From Sphingopyxis sp. FD7 (lineage in GTDB: Bacteria > Pseudomonadota > Alphaproteobacteria > Sphingomonadales > Sphingomonadaceae): a stretch of 64,000 bases of DNA. The position numbers and the translations under genes are program-made. The number at the start of each line of letters is the position of its first letter. Position 1 is the first letter of the stretch. Below the pieces are notes generated by a model. That model was not told the origin of the DNA. It made no database searches and saw nothing but the letters and a program-made list of their open reading frames with translations. Where the stretch lies: positions 1,612,001 to 1,676,000 of the forward strand of contig NZ_AP017898.1 of NCBI RefSeq assembly GCF_003609835.1, read 5' to 3'. Positions 61,061 through 64,000 of the stretch are shown here, in pieces.

Positions 61061-62266
61061 CTAAAGCCCGACCCTGGTCAATGCCTGGTCCAGATCGGCG
61101 ATGATGTCGCGCGGGTCTTCCAGCCCGATGTTGATGCGCAGCATTCCCTCGACCACCCCCATGTCGGCGCGCGCCTCGGCGCTGACGCCATAGTGGGTGG
61201 TCGACGCGGGGTGGCAGCAAAGGCTGCGTGAATCGCCGATATTGTTGGATATATCGACGAGTTCGAGCGCGTTGAGCAGCGCCATCGCCTGTTCGCGCCC
61301 GTCGAGGATGAAGGAGAAGATCGGCCCGCAATCGTCCATCTGGCTTTTCGCCAGATCATGCTGCGGATGGCTCGCGAGGCCCGGATGCAGGATGCGCGGC
61401 ACGCGGCTCTCGACGAACTTGCCGACGGCAAGCGCATTTTCCGACTGGCGCCGCGCGCGCAGAGCGAGCGTCTCCAGCCCTTTCAGCACGACCCACGCAT
61501 TGAAGGGCGACAGATTCGGCCCGGTGTTGCGCTGGAACGGCAGCAGCACCTCGTTGATGAACTTTTCGCTCCCGCACACCGCCCCCGCGAGCACGCGCCC
61601 CTGCCCCTCCATCAGCTTGGTCGCCGAATAGGCGACGACGTCGGCGCCGAAATCCATCGGCCGCTGGAGCGCGCTCGTCGCAAAGGCGTTGTCGACGACG
61701 GTGGTGATGCCATGCGCCTTCGCCAGCGCGCACACATGCCGCATGTCGACAATGTCCATCGTCGGATTGGCGGGGGTTTCAAAGAAGAATACCTTGGTGT
61801 TCGCCTTGATCGCGCGTTCCCACGCATCATTGTCGCGGCCATCGACGACCGTCGTCTCGATGCCGAAGCGCGGGCAGAGATGGTCGATCAGCCAGCGGCA
61901 CGACCCGAACGCCGCCTTGGCCGCGACGATATGGTCGCCCGCCGACAATTGGCAGAGCAGCGCGGTGGTCATCGCCGCCATGCCGGTCGCCTGCGTCCGG
62001 CACGCCTCGGCGCCCTCCATCAGCGCGATGCGTTCTTCCAGCATCGCCACGGTCGGGTTCTGGAGCCGCGAATAGGTCATGCCCTGCGCCTCGCCGGCAA
62101 AGCGCGCGGCGACCTCCTCGGCGCTGTCATAGGTATAGCCCGAGGTCAGGAAGAGCGCCTCCGACGTCTCGCCATGTTCGCTGCGCCAGGTGCCGCCGCG
62201 CACCGCCTGCGTCGCGGGATGCCAGCTCTTCGTCTTGCTGCGGTCCAGACCCGTCGTTTTCTTCAT
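61061..62266 (-). CDS. metZ: O-succinylhomoserine sulfhydrylase (Cys/Met metabolism PLP enzyme)
   Basis: A 401-residue enzyme that joins O-succinylhomoserine and sulfide to homocysteine. PLP features include SEALFLTSGYTYDSAEEVAA, MTYSRLQNPTVAMLEERIAL, VFFFETPANPTMDIVD, TTVVDNAFATSALQRPMDFG and the Schiff-base Lys in VVAYSATKLMEGQGRVLAGA. The ATG at 62266 (MKKTTGLDRSKTKS) is used; the frame up to 62737 is accidental. It starts 5 bp after the leuB stop, so both may be cotranscribed. Confidence 0.94.
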   Translation of the reverse strand: MKKTTGLDRSKTKSWHPATQAVRGGTWRSEHGETSEALFLTSGYTYDSAEEVAARFAGEAQGMTYSRLQNPTVAMLEERIALMEGAEACRTQATGMAAMTTALLCQLSAGDHIVAAKAAFGSCRWLIDHLCPRFGIETTVVDGRDNDAWERAIKANTKVFFFETPANPTMDIVDMRHVCALAKAHGITTVVDNAFATSALQRPMDFGADVVAYSATKLMEGQGRVLAGAVCGSEKFINEVLLPFQRNTGPNLSPFNAWVVLKGLETLALRARRQSENALAVGKFVESRVPRILHPGLASHPQHDLAKSQMDDCGPIFSFILDGREQAMALLNALELVDISNNIGDSRSLCCHPASTTHYGVSAEARADMGVVEGMLRINIGLEDPRDIIADLDQALTRVGL

Positions 62267-62271
62267 CTGCC

Positions 62272-63318
62272 CTATCCGTTCAAAGCCGTCACAACCGCAT
62301 CGCCCAATGCCGCCGTGCCCATCGTTCCGCCCAGATCGGCGCCGCGGCAGCCGTCGGCGAGCACGCGCGCCACCGCCGCCTCGATCCGCGCCGCATGGGC
62401 CTCGTCGTCCGCCGAATGGCGCAGCAGCATCGCGAGCGACAGGATCATCGCCAGCGGATTGGCGACGCCCTTGCCCGCGATGTCGGGGGCGCTGCCGTGG
62501 ATCGGCTCGTACAGCCCCCGCGTGCCGTCGCCCAGCGACGCCGAGGCGAGCAGCCCGATCGAGCCCACGCACATCGATGCCTGATCCGAAAGAATGTCGC
62601 CGAACAGATTGCCGGTGACGACGACGTCGAACTGCCCCGGATTGCGCACCAGCTGCATCGCGGCATTGTCGACATACATATGGGTCAACGCCACGTCGGG
62701 ATAGTCGGCGGCCACCCCGACCATCACGTCGCGCCACAGCTGCGAGGTTTCGAGGACATTCGCCTTGTCGACCGAGCAGAGCCGTCCTTTACGTCCCTGC
62801 GCCGCCTTGAACGCGACATGCGCGATGCGCCGCACCTCGCTTTCGCTGTACGACATGACGTCATAGCCTTCGCGCTCGCCACGGGCCGTCGTGCGCGTGC
62901 CTTTCTCGCCGAAATAGACGTCGCCATTGAGTTCACGGACGATCAGCAGGTCGATGGCCGACGCGACTTCGGGGCGCAGCGCCGAACTGTCCTCCAACCC
63001 CGAAAACAGCCTTGCCGGGCGGAGGTTGGCGAACAGGCCCAGTTCGGACCGCAGCCCGAGGATCGCCTGTTCGGGGCGCAAATGCCGCTCGACATTGTCG
63101 AACCGCGGATCGCCGACCGCGCCGAACAAGATCGCATCGGCAGCCTTCGCTTTCGCCAGCGTTTCGGGCGGCAGCGGATGCCCTGTGGCTTCATACGCCG
63201 CGCCGCCGACGAGCGCGCGATCGAGTTCGACAGGCAGCGCAAGCGCAGCAACGACCTTCTCGGCCTCCGCCATGATCTCCGGACCGATACCGTCGCCAGC
63301 CAGCAGCAGGATTCTCAA
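62272..63318 (-). CDS. leuB: 3-isopropylmalate dehydrogenase
   Basis: A 348-residue NAD-dependent enzyme of leucine synthesis. It shows [20 protein letters not shown] at the N-terminus, [19 protein letters not shown] with substrate-binding Arg, [20 protein letters not shown] with Lys/Asp region, [15 protein letters not shown] with catalytic Asp, and [20 protein letters not shown] for NAD. Length and motifs are normal. It precedes metZ on the minus strand and is followed upstream by recO. Confidence 0.96.
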   Translation of the reverse strand: MRILLLAGDGIGPEIMAEAEKVVAALALPVELDRALVGGAAYEATGHPLPPETLAKAKAADAILFGAVGDPRFDNVERHLRPEQAILGLRSELGLFANLRPARLFSGLEDSSALRPEVASAIDLLIVRELNGDVYFGEKGTRTTARGEREGYDVMSYSESEVRRIAHVAFKAAQGRKGRLCSVDKANVLETSQLWRDVMVGVAADYPDVALTHMYVDNAAMQLVRNPGQFDVVVTGNLFGDILSDQASMCVGSIGLLASASLGDGTRGLYEPIHGSAPDIAGKGVANPLAMILSLAMLLRHSADDEAHAARIEAAVARVLADGCRGADLGGTMGTAALGDAVVTALNG

Positions 63319-63366
63319 CGCTTCACCCTTTCGTGTCTCGCCCGCCGCTTAGACAGCGGCATCGGT

Positions 63367-63981
63367 TCACGCAACCGCCCTGCCCAGCCGGTCGATCAAT
63401 CTTTGCCTCACGCCCGCCAAGGCACGATTGCGCCCGTCGAGCAGGTCGCGGTCGATGAAATAGCCGGTGAGCGACAGGAGATCGAGCGCGTCGGCCATGG
63501 AGGAACTGGCCGCCACGTTGGGCCTGCTTTCCAACCCGAACCCCAGTTCGGCGAGCAGCAGCAGCTCGTAACGGCCAAGCGCGAGCGCCCATTGCCGCGC
63601 CGAGGGTGCGACGCCAATCGCCTCCAGCACCGCCGACAACACCATATAAAGCGCAGGATAAGGCTGTTCTTCGGGTAAGGTGGCCGCGGTCAGGCTGGTC
63701 ACCCAGTCGATCGCCGCCGCCGCCAGCGGTTCGCCGAGCAAGGGCGCGCGGCTTTCCAGCAGCTCGACGGTCGCGCCGCCAAGCTGCGCCTCGGTGCGCG
63801 AACGCAGTTCCAGCGCGACGCGATTGCCGGGCACCAGGATCGGCCGCAGCCGCCGCGACCGCCCGCCGCGGACATAGCCCGCGACCAGCCCCGCCTCGTG
63901 CGTCAGCGCGCGCAGGATCGCGCCATGCTCGCCATGCGCGCGCACCGCGCAGACGATGGCATCGGCGCTCAGGCTGGCCAA
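63367..63981 (-). CDS. recO: DNA repair protein RecO
   Basis: A 204-residue protein with an N-terminal OB-fold ([59 protein letters not shown]) and a helical C-terminal part. It lacks the four-Cys zinc finger of many RecO proteins, as is common in alphaproteobacteria. RecO loads RecA on gapped DNA with RecR. The start ATG at 63981 lies near the window end; a slightly different start upstream cannot be excluded. Confidence 0.92.
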   Translation of the reverse strand: MASLSADAIVCAVRAHGEHGAILRALTHEAGLVAGYVRGGRSRRLRPILVPGNRVALELRSRTEAQLGGATVELLESRAPLLGEPLAAAAIDWVTSLTAATLPEEQPYPALYMVLSAVLEAIGVAPSARQWALALGRYELLLLAELGFGLESRPNVAASSSMADALDLLSLTGYFIDRDLLDGRNRALAGVRQRLIDRLGRAVA

Positions 63982-64000
63982 AGCACCAGCTGCGTCTGCG

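Noticed and set aside
1..64000. CRISPR array, rRNA or tRNA genes
   Set aside because: No regularly spaced direct repeats and no recognisable tRNA or rRNA sequences were seen by reading. A dedicated search (tRNAscan-SE, CRISPR finder) was not possible.

Overview
The window looks like a chromosomal segment of a GC-rich alphaproteobacterium of the order Sphingomonadales, most probably Sphingopyxis or a close relative. This is inferred from gene content and order: a DUF5818 protein and paired DUF5681 proteins, the ctaC-ctaD-ctaB-ctaG-ctaE-DUF983-SURF1-thrC block, and the rpmF-plsX-fabH-ihfA-merR block. No rRNA, tRNA or CRISPR array was seen. Most long antisense reading frames are shadows caused by high GC.

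Region 1 (1-16.1 kb) is accessory DNA. It opens with a membrane protein cut by the window edge. Next come a Vsr-type endonuclease and, divergently, a C5-cytosine DNA methyltransferase. A perfect 16-bp inverted repeat then precedes a compact run of a small protein, a GHKL ATPase, two unrecognised proteins and a small winged-helix protein. I read this as a candidate methylation-linked defence system with a MutL/MORC-like ATPase. After a DUF5818 gene and an XRE regulator come prophage-type genes on the minus strand (two DUF5681 proteins and a ParB-methyltransferase). A proteasome-fold gene follows, split cleanly by an IS5-family element with a TAA duplication. An IS3-family element comes next and is itself split by an IS256-family element with an 8-9 bp duplication. 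The block ends in a truncated Mu gpF-like head protein.

Region 2 (16.2-21.4 kb) returns to core-like DNA: an M28 lipoprotein peptidase, agmatine deiminase, a TonB-C-like protein, N-carbamoylputrescine amidase (agmatine to putrescine) and a PilZ protein.

Region 3 (21.6-29.8 kb) is an eight-gene minus-strand catabolic operon with a divergent Lrp/AsnC regulator. Its order is phenylalanine/aromatic amino acid hydroxylase, tryptophan dioxygenase, kynurenine formamidase, kynureninase, nitrilase, gentisate-type dioxygenase, FAH-family hydrolase and maleate isomerase. The first five junctions are 4-nt stop/start overlaps. The gene set fits a continuous route from tryptophan through 5-hydroxytryptophan and 5-hydroxyanthranilate to maleamate, maleate and fumarate. 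That route is my inference and is the most interesting observation here.

Region 4 (29.9-64 kb) is mostly housekeeping. It holds a diguanylate cyclase, a sugar permease, an RlmI-like methyltransferase, threonine synthase and the aa3 cytochrome c oxidase operon. It continues with pyrE-pdxJ-(membrane protein)-acpS-lepB-AI-2E exporter family, an FKBP isomerase, an amidohydrolase, a DinG-like helicase, a SixA-like phosphatase, merR-ihfA-fabH-plsX-rpmF, a MAPEG protein, an outer membrane barrel and parE. The last genes are a class A beta-lactamase-fold hydrolase, LysR, apaG, metZ, leuB and recO. Several intergenic gaps carry palindromic repeats typical of such genomes.
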